This document shows positions 1 to 9,049 of a stretch of 14,319 nt of DNA, piece after piece. The stretch comes from Conidiobolus incongruus B7586 (lineage: Eukaryota; Entomophthoromycota; Entomophthoromycetes; Entomophthorales; Conidiobolaceae). Positions within the stretch are counted from its first letter, which is position 1. Each line of letters starts with the position of its first letter. The notes beneath the pieces were generated by a model, which saw only the letters and a program-made list of their open reading frames with translations, was not told where the DNA came from and searched no databases. The DNA is taken from assembly GCA_000697335.1 (NCBI GenBank), contig JNEM01010830.1:1-14319 (forward strand). The letters run 5' to 3'. The position numbers and the translations under genes were made by a program.

Positions 1-277
1 ATTATTAAAATTATTATTTAATAAAAATATATTATAATCAAAAGGATGATAAATTTTTTTGGTAATAATATAATAAATTTATTAATTAATCAAAGAAAAA
101 TCTATTTAAATTCAATATATTTTTCAAAAATTTTTATAATATAATCTAATTATTATCAATTAATAAGAATATAATAAATATTTTTTGTAAAATTTTTGTT
201 TTAATTTATTTTGGAATCAATTTAACTATTCAATTTGGGAATTTATTTAATAATGTCAAAATTTTCTATTTTATAGT
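1..277. other. AT-rich spacer, no gene seen
   Basis: Very AT-rich sequence with no open frame of note, no tRNA-like fold and no recognisable element. It ends abruptly at the GC-rich island that begins at about 278. Confidence 0.6.
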
Positions 278-615
278 ACTGACACTGGCTGGGAAGTCAA
301 GTGTCCAATAACTTTTAAGTAAATAGTCGTCTTCCGGGACGGCACCTGTTTGGTGATATAAAAGGGGTAATTTATTGTTTAACCTGGATTATTGGGCTGT
401 ACCCTAGGAAGAGGACCGACGTGATAACTTGGTTGTAGTCGGCATATTTATAGTTTGCTTGACGTGTCTTCTCAGCGTATGAACTGTACGTCGGATGGAA
501 CAATTGATTGCATTGCTCGGGTGTATTTTGTGGTCACGTTGCAGGTGGATCTGTGACAGGGTTCTCGAATGAATTGAATTGTTAAGGACGAACGGGTCCT
601 CCGGCCCGTGACAGT
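278..615. mobile_element. Solo-LTR-like or small TIR element (GC-rich island)
   Basis: This block of about 335 bp is far richer in G+C than the DNA on both sides and has sharp borders. Its ends form an imperfect inverted repeat: ACTGACACTGGCTGG at 278-292 faces CCGGCCCGTGACAGT at 601-615, with 12 of 15 positions paired. Trimmed by two bases it runs TG...CA (280-613), the usual form of an LTR. The immediate 4-base flanks, GTAC and GTTC, differ at one position and could be a worn target duplication. Read on the minus strand it starts TGTCACGGGCC, holds a GGGCC/GGACCC hairpin just inside, a TATAAATA at 452-445 and an AATAAA at 376-371, an order that fits U3-R-U5 of a Ty3/gypsy-type LTR. The plus strand also has CCAATA (305) and TATAAAAG (357), so orientation is unsettled. 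No open frame or internal domain is present. A short non-autonomous DNA transposon or a structured RNA gene are the alternatives. Confidence 0.5.
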
Positions 616-883
616 TCTCTGAAAATTTCGCATATATTAGAATGAATTATTTTATAATTTTAAAATATTAGTTGAATTTAATATTAATCAATTGGAATTC
701 TACTGAATATCAAATAAAAAATTTTAAAAACACAAAAAATTTTGTTGAATAAATTTACAATACTCTTCCTAATAGATGATAATATATATTGAATATAAGA
801 AAAAAAAAGATAATTCAATGATTGATTAGAGCATACTATATCAGTATATCCTAATGCTTAAGTGTACTTGAAAGTATATCATT

Positions 884-900
884 TTAATTAATTAATTAAT
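884..900. repeat. (TTAA)n simple repeat
   Basis: Four consecutive TTAA units plus one base, in AT-rich spacer. It is probably replication slippage with no inferred function. Confidence 0.6.
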
Positions 901-1069
901 CATTCAATCAATCTAATCCATAATTCGTCTTAAATTAAGATATGTTTATATCATAATAAAATATATATCAATTTTATTTTATCCTATTGTAAAATATTCT
1001 TAATATTAAAATGTGCCCAAATTGTTATATTTATATTTTTGATTTTATAAAAATAAAATAAAATTACAA

Positions 1070-1075
1070 TTTATT
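1070..1075 (-). terminator. Putative poly(A) signal of the Tvp15-like gene
   Basis: TTTATT on the plus strand reads AATAAA on the minus strand, 43 nt beyond the stop codon at 1119. Spacing and motif fit a cleavage/polyadenylation signal, but AATAAA is easily found by chance in DNA this AT-rich. Confidence 0.35.
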
Positions 1076-1118
1076 TAAATATAAAACATATTCATATATA
1101 CACCAGTATATAAATTAA

Positions 1119-2160
1119 TTATTCAATTATTTTAGGTAATTTGGTAGAGTATCTGCGATAGTTTTCGTCCGATTGTTCATTGTCAATGATTTCATTCAAT
1201 TCAATAGATAAATTAGTGTTGAACTCATTGTTTGTTGGTAAAGTAAAATCCATCATAGTGATGTGGGTTAAATTAGTGGTATTAGAAGCGTAATCAGAAT
1301 ATTCGGCACTGGATAAATTATTAATTTCCATGGCCAAGTCTGCAGGAGGTAAAGATGCTAAGCGCTCGCTATCTTCAATTACGCTCTTACTTCTAGTAAC
1401 ATCTGCAGCCGCATAATTCTTCTCTTCATCACCCCTTCTTATTTCGTTATGAGTTAAAGTAGAACTTAGGTTTCTCAAATTGACAGTTGAATACTGATTA
1501 GTTTGAGCATGCTCAAGTGGTAAAGAATAATTATTAGCTGTAGGAGTAGCAAAATTTCGACTTCTAAAATAATTAGGATCCACTTCTTCTGTTAATTGTC
1601 TATAAGCTTTCCAATTGGTCAATATATCATTTAGAGGAGGTATAACAGGTACAAATCCGATAATTAGATTGAAAAGTCCAATAGTAACTAAGTAATAAGT
1701 TATTACACTATTCAAAGTTCCAGGTTTATAAATGATAAAAGTAAATCTATATAAAAATAAAATAAATAAAACAAATATAAATACTCTATTAAATTATAAT
1801 ATACTTACAATATATACAATAAGCCCCTACCAAAATAAGTAGTTAAAAAACGAAAATACTTGATAATAATCTTGGTATAATGAAATTCACTGATGAAAAA
1901 TAACAAACTAAACGCTCTATAAATAATTATGTTAATAAATTAGTTTTAATTTTAATAATGTTACATTACATTGCAAAGCTATCCATCCCAATAAAAGGTA
2001 AATTCAATATAGGATCATTGGAAGTAGCGGCAGTAATCAAGTTGTATAAAGCCAGAAATATCACAAGTGTATATATTGATAAATTAATTAAATTTAATAA
2101 GAGACATAATAAATATAGGTTATAAACACTTGATATTAGACCATTAATATTTTGTTTCAT
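1119..2160 (-). CDS. Tvp15/COPI-associated family Golgi membrane protein with long C-terminal tail
   Basis: Three exons, 2160-1970, 1916-1809 and 1746-1119, give 308 residues; the introns are 53 and 62 bp with GT-AG borders and the reading frame is kept at both joins. An in-frame TAA 12 nt before the ATG supports the start. Residues 1-135 carry about four hydrophobic segments (roughly 10-40, 60-73, 85-105, 112-135). The centre, FISEF (71-75) followed by FRFLTTYFGRGLLYIL (85-100), matches the signature of the COPI-associated/Tvp15 family: an acidic-aromatic end of one helix, then F-x-GRG-L-x-Y. Yeast Tvp15 is a Golgi vesicle membrane protein of about 140 residues with no settled biochemical role. 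Residues after about 150 are an extra hydrophilic tail rich in Asn, Ser and Thr, with no motif I recognise, that doubles the family's usual length. The family call rests on the GRG core and the topology; the function is inferred only. Confidence 0.75.
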
Positions 2161-2837
2161 TGTGAAATATTAAAAATACAGCTTGTATATATTATTAGTA
2201 AGTATTTATATTATGACAGATCAAATCATAATTAAGGATCATTAACTAAAAATATTGGTTGAATTTAAATTGAAAGATTTTGTTAAACTAGAGTAATCAC
2301 AAGAATGTCTCACATAATTTTCAATCTTAAATTAAATTGAATGGGGTTTGTTTATAATGTTTAAATCAAATTAAAAGATGGAGTAAGACATTTCAGTCAC
2401 TAATCATATTCATTTAATTATATCTTTGTGTTAATTATATATTTATATTCATAATACAATATTAATAATTGTGATTTTAATTATAATTGATGGAAAGAAT
2501 TAAAGGAAATTATTTAATATTTAATAAAAGTATTAAAATTGCAAATCATAGGGATTTCGAATTAAAATTATTGATCAGAATAAATGAAAAAATGTCATCT
2601 CTTCAACGTTTTATATTCATAAATAAAATATTTGCTACAATATTACAATAAATATTGCTTTTAAAGTGAATAATAAAAATACAACCTTATATAATCTATA
2701 ATTATATTAAATTTTAAATTAACTTGAATTTTAATTTGAAAATAGATTGGGGTAGTTCAAAGTTCAATAGTTGAAATATAATGAAAATATAGATTTACTA
2801 ATGACATACTAAAATAAAATTAAAATTGCAAAATAAA
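2161..2837. other. AT-rich intergenic region (TVP15-like 5' side, PRP19 3' side)
   Basis: There are 677 bp between the PRP19 stop and the start of the Tvp15-like gene. It must hold the promoter of the latter and the 3' end of PRP19. The only structure I see is an imperfect inverted repeat at 2291-2405. Confidence 0.6.
2291..2405. repeat. Imperfect inverted repeat
   Basis: The 23-nt arms at 2291-2313 and 2383-2405 pair at 16 positions, best around AATGTCT/AGACATT, with a weaker extension inwards through the ATCTT/AAGAT region. The whole is about 115 bp. It could be a worn miniature palindromic element or a chance hairpin, and it lies upstream of the Tvp15-like gene. Confidence 0.3.
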
Positions 2838-4665
2838 CTAGTTTTCAGATTCAGGTACAGAGAAGCTTCTAAGGTTACGCTCCGTATCAGAAACAGTAAA
2901 AAGCTTTTGAGCTAAATCAGAGAAGGCAAGGCGGGTGGCAGATTGTTCTAAAGTAACCAAGGGATTTTCCCACTTCTTGACTTGGTAAATTTGAACAACA
3001 GATCCACCAACAGCAAGATAAGATCCTGATTGATCCCAAGAGACGTGATGCACTTTTTCTGTATTTGGTATTTCAATTTCATGGAAACATTTGAGCTTAC
3101 GCAAATCCCAAAGTTTCACAATATTATTTTGTGAGGTACTAGCTAAGTAAAAACCATTTTCCGAGAAGGAAATCGATGACACTTGTTGGAAATGATCTTC
3201 GAAGCTGGCAACCTTGCTGCGGTTTTTAACGTCCCAAATTTGAATGGCAGAGTTAGTAGTACCAAGCCCGAGTAATAAACCATCGGGATGGAAACTTCCA
3301 CATGTATAACCTGAAATTATTTGGTTAGATAAGCAAAATTAAAACAATACACCAATATTACCTGCTCCATCAGGGTTGGTGGCGGAGGCCAAGCTCTTGG
3401 TACTAGTTAATGAGTTGAAATTCCAAGTGGCATCCATAGAACCTGTTACAACGTAATCTCTGCAAGGATGTAATGAGATAGAGGTAACACTAGCTTTATG
3501 ACTGGGGAAACGATGAGCTAAAGACCAAGCCGTATTATCTTCATTAGGTTTCCAAAGAATAGAGGTATGGTCAGCACTTGAAGAGAAGAGGTTATAATTA
3601 ATGGAATCCCATGTTAAGGAAGTAATGGGTTTAGAATGCCCACTTAATTCAGAAAGAATCGTGCCTTCAACAACATTATGAACAATGACTTTGGAATCAT
3701 TGCCACCAGTGGCGACAAGAGAGCCATTGACACTCAAAGAGGTGATTCCTTTGTCAGCGGAAGAGTGAAGAGATCCAATTACATCAACTTCAGTGAATTG
3801 AGAGATATTTTCACTGGATTGGAGGCCTTCTGGATTCTTGCGTTTCTTTCTCGACTTGCTCAAACTAAATAGAATGATTAGATGCGAATAGAATAGGTTA
3901 ATGCAATGTATACCTAGCGTTAGTTTCAACCAATTTTTCAATAACTCGATCATCAAAAGTTTCTTCTACTTGAGCTTCCAATTCCTTGGATTCGCCATTG
4001 GATTTTGCAGGTTCTAAAATTGAAAAGCGAGTTAAATATATTTGGAGGTGATCCATATATTTAGATTCATTACGTGATTCGTTTTGAGATGAGCCTAAAT
4101 GAGATTTGATATCTTTTAATGATCTATTCATGGTATATTAGTATATAAAATTGTAATAGATTGATGCAACTTACTGAATAGCCTCATCTCTTTCTTTGAT
4201 TAGCCTAGCAATCACACGGGTAGCACTATCATTTTGATAAAGAGCTCTACTCAATTCTTGACGAACTTGTTGATATTGTTGTTTTAATGAATATATTTCC
4301 AACATAGTACTATCCCATTCTGACTGAAACACAGATAATAAAGAAGGTAATGAAGTCAAAGTAGGTGGTCTAGGTTTAGCAACAGAAGCTCCTATTAATA
4401 TGTAATTAATATTTTAATATTATAAAAAAGAGTATAGTGAGTAAATTACCAAGATCAATTTCAACTAAATCATCTAAAGTAATATCTTGACCGGTAATGG
4501 GGCATTTGTTGTTCTGTTGAATGTATTTTGTAATTAGGGATTTTTCATAAATTTTCCCAGTAGATTTTGATACAACTGGATTGGCAGGAAATTGTCCAGA
4601 AACTAAATAATATTTATTAATTTCAAAAATATTTGAATGAAAAATTACTTACGAGCACACTGCAT
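2838..4665 (-). CDS. PRP19: Pre-mRNA-processing factor 19 (U-box E3 ligase)
   Basis: Prp19 is the scaffold and ubiquitin ligase of the spliceosomal NineTeen complex. Six exons, 4665-4653, 4602-4450, 4391-4175, 4123-3914, 3864-3362 and 3310-2838, join in frame to 522 residues (human 504). The introns are 50, 58, 51, 49 and 51 bp, several with TACTAAT, CTAAT or CTAAC before the acceptor. The first exon codes only for MQCA plus one base. Residues 1-55 are the U-box (MQCALSGQFPANPV, then IYEKSLITKYI and CPITGQDI). Residues 67-135 are the tetramerising coiled coil with the conserved RQELSRALYQNDSATRVIARL. A basic stretch, KSRKKRK, lies near 201-207. From about 225 to the end is a WD40 propeller, with IQIWDV and VKLWDLRKLK as clear blades. 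The tail of the last blade diverges from the animal protein. No break is seen; the gene looks functional. Confidence 0.95.
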
Positions 4666-5625
4666 TATAATTGATGGTTGATACAATAAATTTAAATTTT
4701 AATATTTAGTATAAAAATTTGAAATTAGATCAATATATGATATAAATTATTCGAAATTAGATCGAGTTTTTGTAATTGATTTTTTTTTCATTTTTTAATA
4801 GACCAACCCATATTAGAATTTATATCGATATTAAATCAATTTTCGTTTATGGGATTAGTGTTTTTCAATTTTCTTTTCTATTTGCAAATGTCTTAAAACT
4901 CTTTGCACTCCATTTTTAAAAAAAATTACAATGATTTTCGGAACCTAATGATATTATAATCTTTGCAATATAATATATTGTGAATAAAATCATTATTATC
5001 TCATTAATTTAATATATCAGATTAGTTATTATTTGATAATATATTTCTTACAGAGTAAAGAGTAATATTATACAATAATATGAATATTCTGAATTACTAA
5101 ATTTAGAAAAAAATCCAACTTAAATGAGTTTAAATCAAAATAATAAATACATATGCTAATGCTCATATCAAATATGACCTGGTACCTAATACTCCCACAT
5201 TATTTAATATCAAAATGTTGTTCAAAATACAGATCACTGTACTTTATATATTCAAAGAATATATCAAATGTATCATATGATAGTGCTATAATTTGCCTTT
5301 TTTCAGATAAATTGTATTTGATTAAATATGAAATAGATTATGATGTTTCTTTCAAGTGTATTTATCTTTGCTGGGATAATTTTATAGAGTATTATTATTC
5401 CTAATACTGAAAAAAATGCCCGCATTTAAACAGTTGAAAAAATTAATATCAAGTTGATGAATGTTAAAGAATTAAATATTAAATTTAGAAAATATACTTT
5501 TAATTGTAAATTAATAATAAGATATTAAGAAATATTAGATCAATAAAGCGCATATTGAATACCTTGAAGTTGGGAGTATAAATGTAATTTAAATTGACAA
5601 AAGAAACATATCATTCTTTTATCTA
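4666..5625. other. AT-rich intergenic region between ATG12 and PRP19
   Basis: This 960-bp stretch holds the PRP19 promoter side and the ATG12 3' side. An open frame on the plus strand at 5153-5404 (83 codons) is rich in Tyr, Ile and Cys, has no family resemblance that I recognise and no flanking support. I see no RNA gene or repeat element. Confidence 0.55.
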
Positions 5626-6168
5626 CTAACCCCAAGCTAAACTAGTACAATAATTTACAATCAGCTGTCCATCAGTTTGAAAACACTGTGTACGTAATTA
5701 TAATTAATATAATTTGTGTAAACATAGCGAAATATATATACCTTATATAAATTAGCTACTGACTCATCTGGATTTGGACAAAAAGCAGAATTGATATATA
5801 AGAACTAAAAATTGAATTAATATTCGATAAATATTATTTAATAGCTATTCTTACTAAATTTTCATTCGGTTTCAGTCTTAGTTCTTTCCTTAAAAAGTTG
5901 GTTACTGAGCCAAATTGATTCGAAGTTGATATTTTATATAAGTTCTGCTTCATAATAGGCGCATTGCCAACCGACCGAAACCTCACTATGACTATAATGA
6001 AAAAAAAATAAGGGAATGTGGATAAAATAATCAATTAAAATACTTACTCTTCTGAGGTAAATCACCTCTTTTGAACTGATTGACATCTAATGAAGAAAAA
6101 GAAGTATTGGATACAGACGACCTATTACTACTATCTTGTGGAGTGTTTGGTCTGGATTTTATGATCAT
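5626..6168 (-). CDS. ATG12: Ubiquitin-like autophagy protein Atg12
   Basis: Atg12 is the ubiquitin-fold modifier that Atg7 and Atg10 join to Atg5; the Atg12-Atg5 conjugate with Atg16 drives lipidation of Atg8 on the phagophore. Four exons, 6168-6048, 5991-5855, 5804-5742 and 5685-5626, give 126 residues; the introns are 56, 50 and 56 bp. An in-frame TGA upstream with no ATG between fixes the start. Residues 1-38 are a Ser/Asn-rich flexible leader. The fold begins at KIIVRFRSVGNAPIMK (40-55). Then come FLRKELRL (73-80), FLYINSAFCPNPDESVANLY (87-106) and CFQTDGQLIVNYC (108-120). It ends in AWG, with the conjugating glycine as residue 126 and directly before the stop, so no processing is needed, as is known for Atg12. 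At 126 residues it is short (human 140, yeast 186) because the leader is short. The largest exon is 137 nt, so the gene is easily missed by simple frame searches. Confidence 0.95.
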
Positions 6169-7107
6169 ATTAAATTTCAGAAAGAAATCCAGTCCCAATA
6201 TCCTTTGTACTTTACTTTTTCAAAAATATTTATGGGAACATTTGGGTTTCATCTTAAATCAATGCAATAATCTTTTGATTTACAAAAAATATAAATTATA
6301 TTAAAGTTAAATACATATTGGCTATATTGTTAAAATAATTAAGCTCATCACAGTAATATTTAAATAAGGCAATTATATTATTTAAAGTATTTGATCAAGT
6401 CTAATATTCACTAAAATCCATGATTTGTTTAAATGATTTAAATATTGTTGAGATATTGCAAAATAGCTAAATTAAGAGAATAATAATATAATATAGATTT
6501 AATTACTCTCATATAATCTTACTATCACATTTATTTGTGAATCCAGTTTTGGAATAGTGAAAATAATTGATATTGAATACTATAAAGTTATTTTTCTTTG
6601 ATAATTAGATATAATTGTTATTTAATATCATTACTTACCTGATAGAATATCGATTGGATATATTTTAAAAATAAATCAGGTCCAGTAGCAAGATGAAATT
6701 TCTATTTTTCAAATGATATAAAAAATGCTTTTTTATTTTATTTTGGTTTAAATTTATCATTTCTAGATGTATACATCAGTTTTGAATAGATTATAAATAA
6801 TGATAATAACATTGAATTCCATCTTCATAAGCAGTTTCAATGCCAAAATGTGAAATAATTGAGGCTTGGTAAGATATTCATTGACTCTCAAGATGCAAAA
6901 TCTTTCAATGGCTATTTCATCGTTAAAATTATATCAATTTAAATCGATTTTCAAAACAATTCAATTCCAAAAAATGAAGTTGATTAATAATTCAAACTAG
7001 TTGAAAATTACAAACCCAAATTTTAATAATGGCCCATAACTAATATTCTCAATTCACACAAAATACATGAATACAGATTGTTTCGTTTTCAAATTTAAAA
7101 CAATTAG

Positions 7108-7263
7108 TTTTCATGTTCTGATAGCATCAATTTAATTGTAGACTAGTTATCAAATTGTAAAGCCATTGTGATTTCAAGACATAAAGGTGTTAGTGGAGTG
7201 ATTGATACTTTTCCTAATGCAGTTGAGGACAAATACTTGAATTATGCAATAGTTATTCATCAA
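7108..7263 (+). pseudogene. Decayed Mutator-like (MULE) transposase fragment
   Basis: The plus frame reads SDSINLIVD, one TAG, then 39 open codons containing AIVISRHKGVSGVIDTFPNA (7162-7221) and a TAA after 7263. This resembles the second-aspartate region of MULE transposases, whose usual form is VISDRHKG-x8-FPNA followed by Tyr/Cys and a His. Here the Asp of SDR and one spacer residue are missing. Nothing intact flanks it and no terminal inverted repeats were found. The match covers about 20 residues, so the family call is tentative. Confidence 0.35.
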
Positions 7264-7576
7264 TAATATATAGGGTTTCAAGGAGTTACCAATGATAATT
7301 TAACGAAGTCGTCACTAAAGAACCAATATTAAATGAAAAGATTGTAATGATTAGGGTCGTGAAAAACAATATTAAAATTCATTATTTTGCATAACATTTA
7401 TAAAAAATCCATATTTATGACCAGAAAATCTAACATTGTCTGAATATAACATTAATCAATAAAGATTATCACTCTATTTTAAAAAGATTATTTAAAAAAA
7501 TTGATCAATTCATAACAAATTTATAATAGATTGAACCTTTTAATATATGCTTAAAATTAAACTTGTCCAAAATTGA

Positions 7577-7768
7577 TCAAATTTGATCACCTTTGTCTAA
7601 GTCTTGTATAAAGTCAAGAGATCCCAAGGGGGTAAGTCCTAACACCAATCCCAAAAGACTAGCTTGACTGATTGTTACATAGTGAAGGAGTATATTCCTA
7701 GCAATATTAATGCCTTGATCCATCTTTATAATATTGAAGACACTTGGAAGTTTTATCTGATCTAAGTT
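7577..7768 (-). other. Unassigned open segment with exon-like border
   Basis: The minus strand is open for 63 codons from just after a TATAG (7773-7769), a plausible splice acceptor, to a TGA at 7579-7577. The first ATG is at 7723. The peptide includes LPSVFNIIKMDQGINIARNIL and a hydrophobic LLGLVLGLTPLGSLDFIQ stretch. Spacing of the G-x-x-x-x-R-x-IL...QA pattern weakly recalls the C-terminal domain of Pat1-type decapping activators, but I cannot find adjoining exons. The opposite strand is also open for about 36 codons, so this may be chance or the scrap of a lost gene. Confidence 0.2.
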
Positions 7769-9049
7769 CTATAAGCAGATATCTACAATTACAACATGTT
7801 TTGCTTATATAATGCTTGTGACAGGTGATTACATTAAACCAAAGGGCTTCTCTTGTTTAGTTAAATAAGTTTAAATTTATAATAAGACTAATTTAACTTT
7901 GATCTTATATTTTTACTCTTAATTTTCTATGCTGGTTCATCTCACTATCTCTTGAATTTCAATTTTAATAAGCAAAATAATGTGATATTATTGAAACATT
8001 ATTTTAACAAGTTTCTTGTGTATTTTATCTAAAGTTTAATTTTTTTGTTGGATAGCTGTTTTACTATTTTTGTATTATTTTTTATATGTGATATCTTTAA
8101 GACTATTTGCTTTATAATTTATTTATACATAACAAAAACAAAAGATTTATTTGATATTTTATTCTTATTTAATATACAAACCAAAAAGAGTAATTTACCA
8201 TTAAAATTTGTATATTAGAATCAAGAGTTAGAGTTCCTTTTTTGATCATATTCTACTTTGGAGCTTAATAATTATTTTTAATTGCTAGTGATATTAAAAT
8301 ACAAAGACAAAACCCATCAAGTGTATAATAGAGAAATATTGTTAGCATTTAATTTATAAGTAAAAAAAGCTAATATCAACTAAAATTGCTAAATTATGGT
8401 TATATACAAACTTTATTAAATTTTTGATTAATATATATTGCTAATATAATTTGTTAAAGCTTATATAAAAAGTGATATCAATTTTGTTAAGCTTCACATA
8501 ATATATATATTAAGCTAAAGAATAATAATAAAGATCCAAGTATTCAATGAATGAATATATTTCACCAAACATTAAAAACAATACAATTTGAATGAAGTGC
8601 ATTGAATTAAAAGTAAAATCAACAATCAAAAATCAAATGTCTTAAAATTTGGAATTGTGAAATAATATCCAAATATCTGTGTTGTAAGAGGTAGTTTACC
8701 TAGGCCTGATTAAATATTGAAAGGTGTATTCACAACTGGTGAAAATTCTGGGAAAGGTATCATGTAATATAGTTGTTTGTTAATTCTGCATTATTAATTT
8801 TTATTAATTCCAAAAAATTCACATGAGTAGTTTCATTAAGTTAATTGGCTGGGTTGAACCGAAATATCGTTGATTATTATGGAATCTATATATATTTCCA
8901 TTTATACACAGACAAGTATTAATTAGTATAAGGATGATAAAATTTTAGCAAAAAAGGTGAGAATATTTTTTAATATTAAATTTGTTTTAATCATCTTCTG
9001 TATCTAGAGGGATTTTACATTATATACTCTACGCTTAAATGATAAATTT

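Larger units (their letters stand above)
616..1118. other. AT-rich spacer downstream of the Tvp15-like gene
   Basis: AT-rich sequence with no gene seen. It holds a short (TTAA)n run at 884-900 and, next to the gene, that gene's 3' untranslated region. Confidence 0.5.
6169..9049. other. 2.9-kb gene-poor AT-rich stretch with decayed fragments
   Basis: No intact gene is visible on either strand between ATG12 and the kinase gene. Most is AT-rich with dense stops. Three patches have higher G+C: 7108-7263 (transposase-like scrap), about 7560-7870 (unassigned open segments on both strands) and about 8675-8765, where the plus strand reads GVFTTGENSGKGIM before a stop. These look like remnants of an old insertion or of a lost gene. 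Confidence 0.5.

Noticed and set aside
278-615. tRNA, snRNA, SRP, RNase P or RNase MRP gene in the GC-rich island
   Set aside because: I looked for the core motifs of these RNAs on both strands and recognised none; the inverted TG...CA ends favour a mobile element, though an unknown RNA is not excluded.
5153-5404. 83-codon plus-strand open frame between ATG12 and PRP19
   Set aside because: Composition is that of AT-rich spacer (many Tyr, Ile, Ser), no family resemblance, no splice or start context support.
6080-6304. Plus-strand open frame
   Set aside because: It is antisense to ATG12 exon 1 and its upstream region; the minus strand holds the recognised gene.
8675-8765. Plus-strand GVFTTGENSGKGIM patch as part of a gene
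   Set aside because: Too short, with stops close on both sides and no family I can name.
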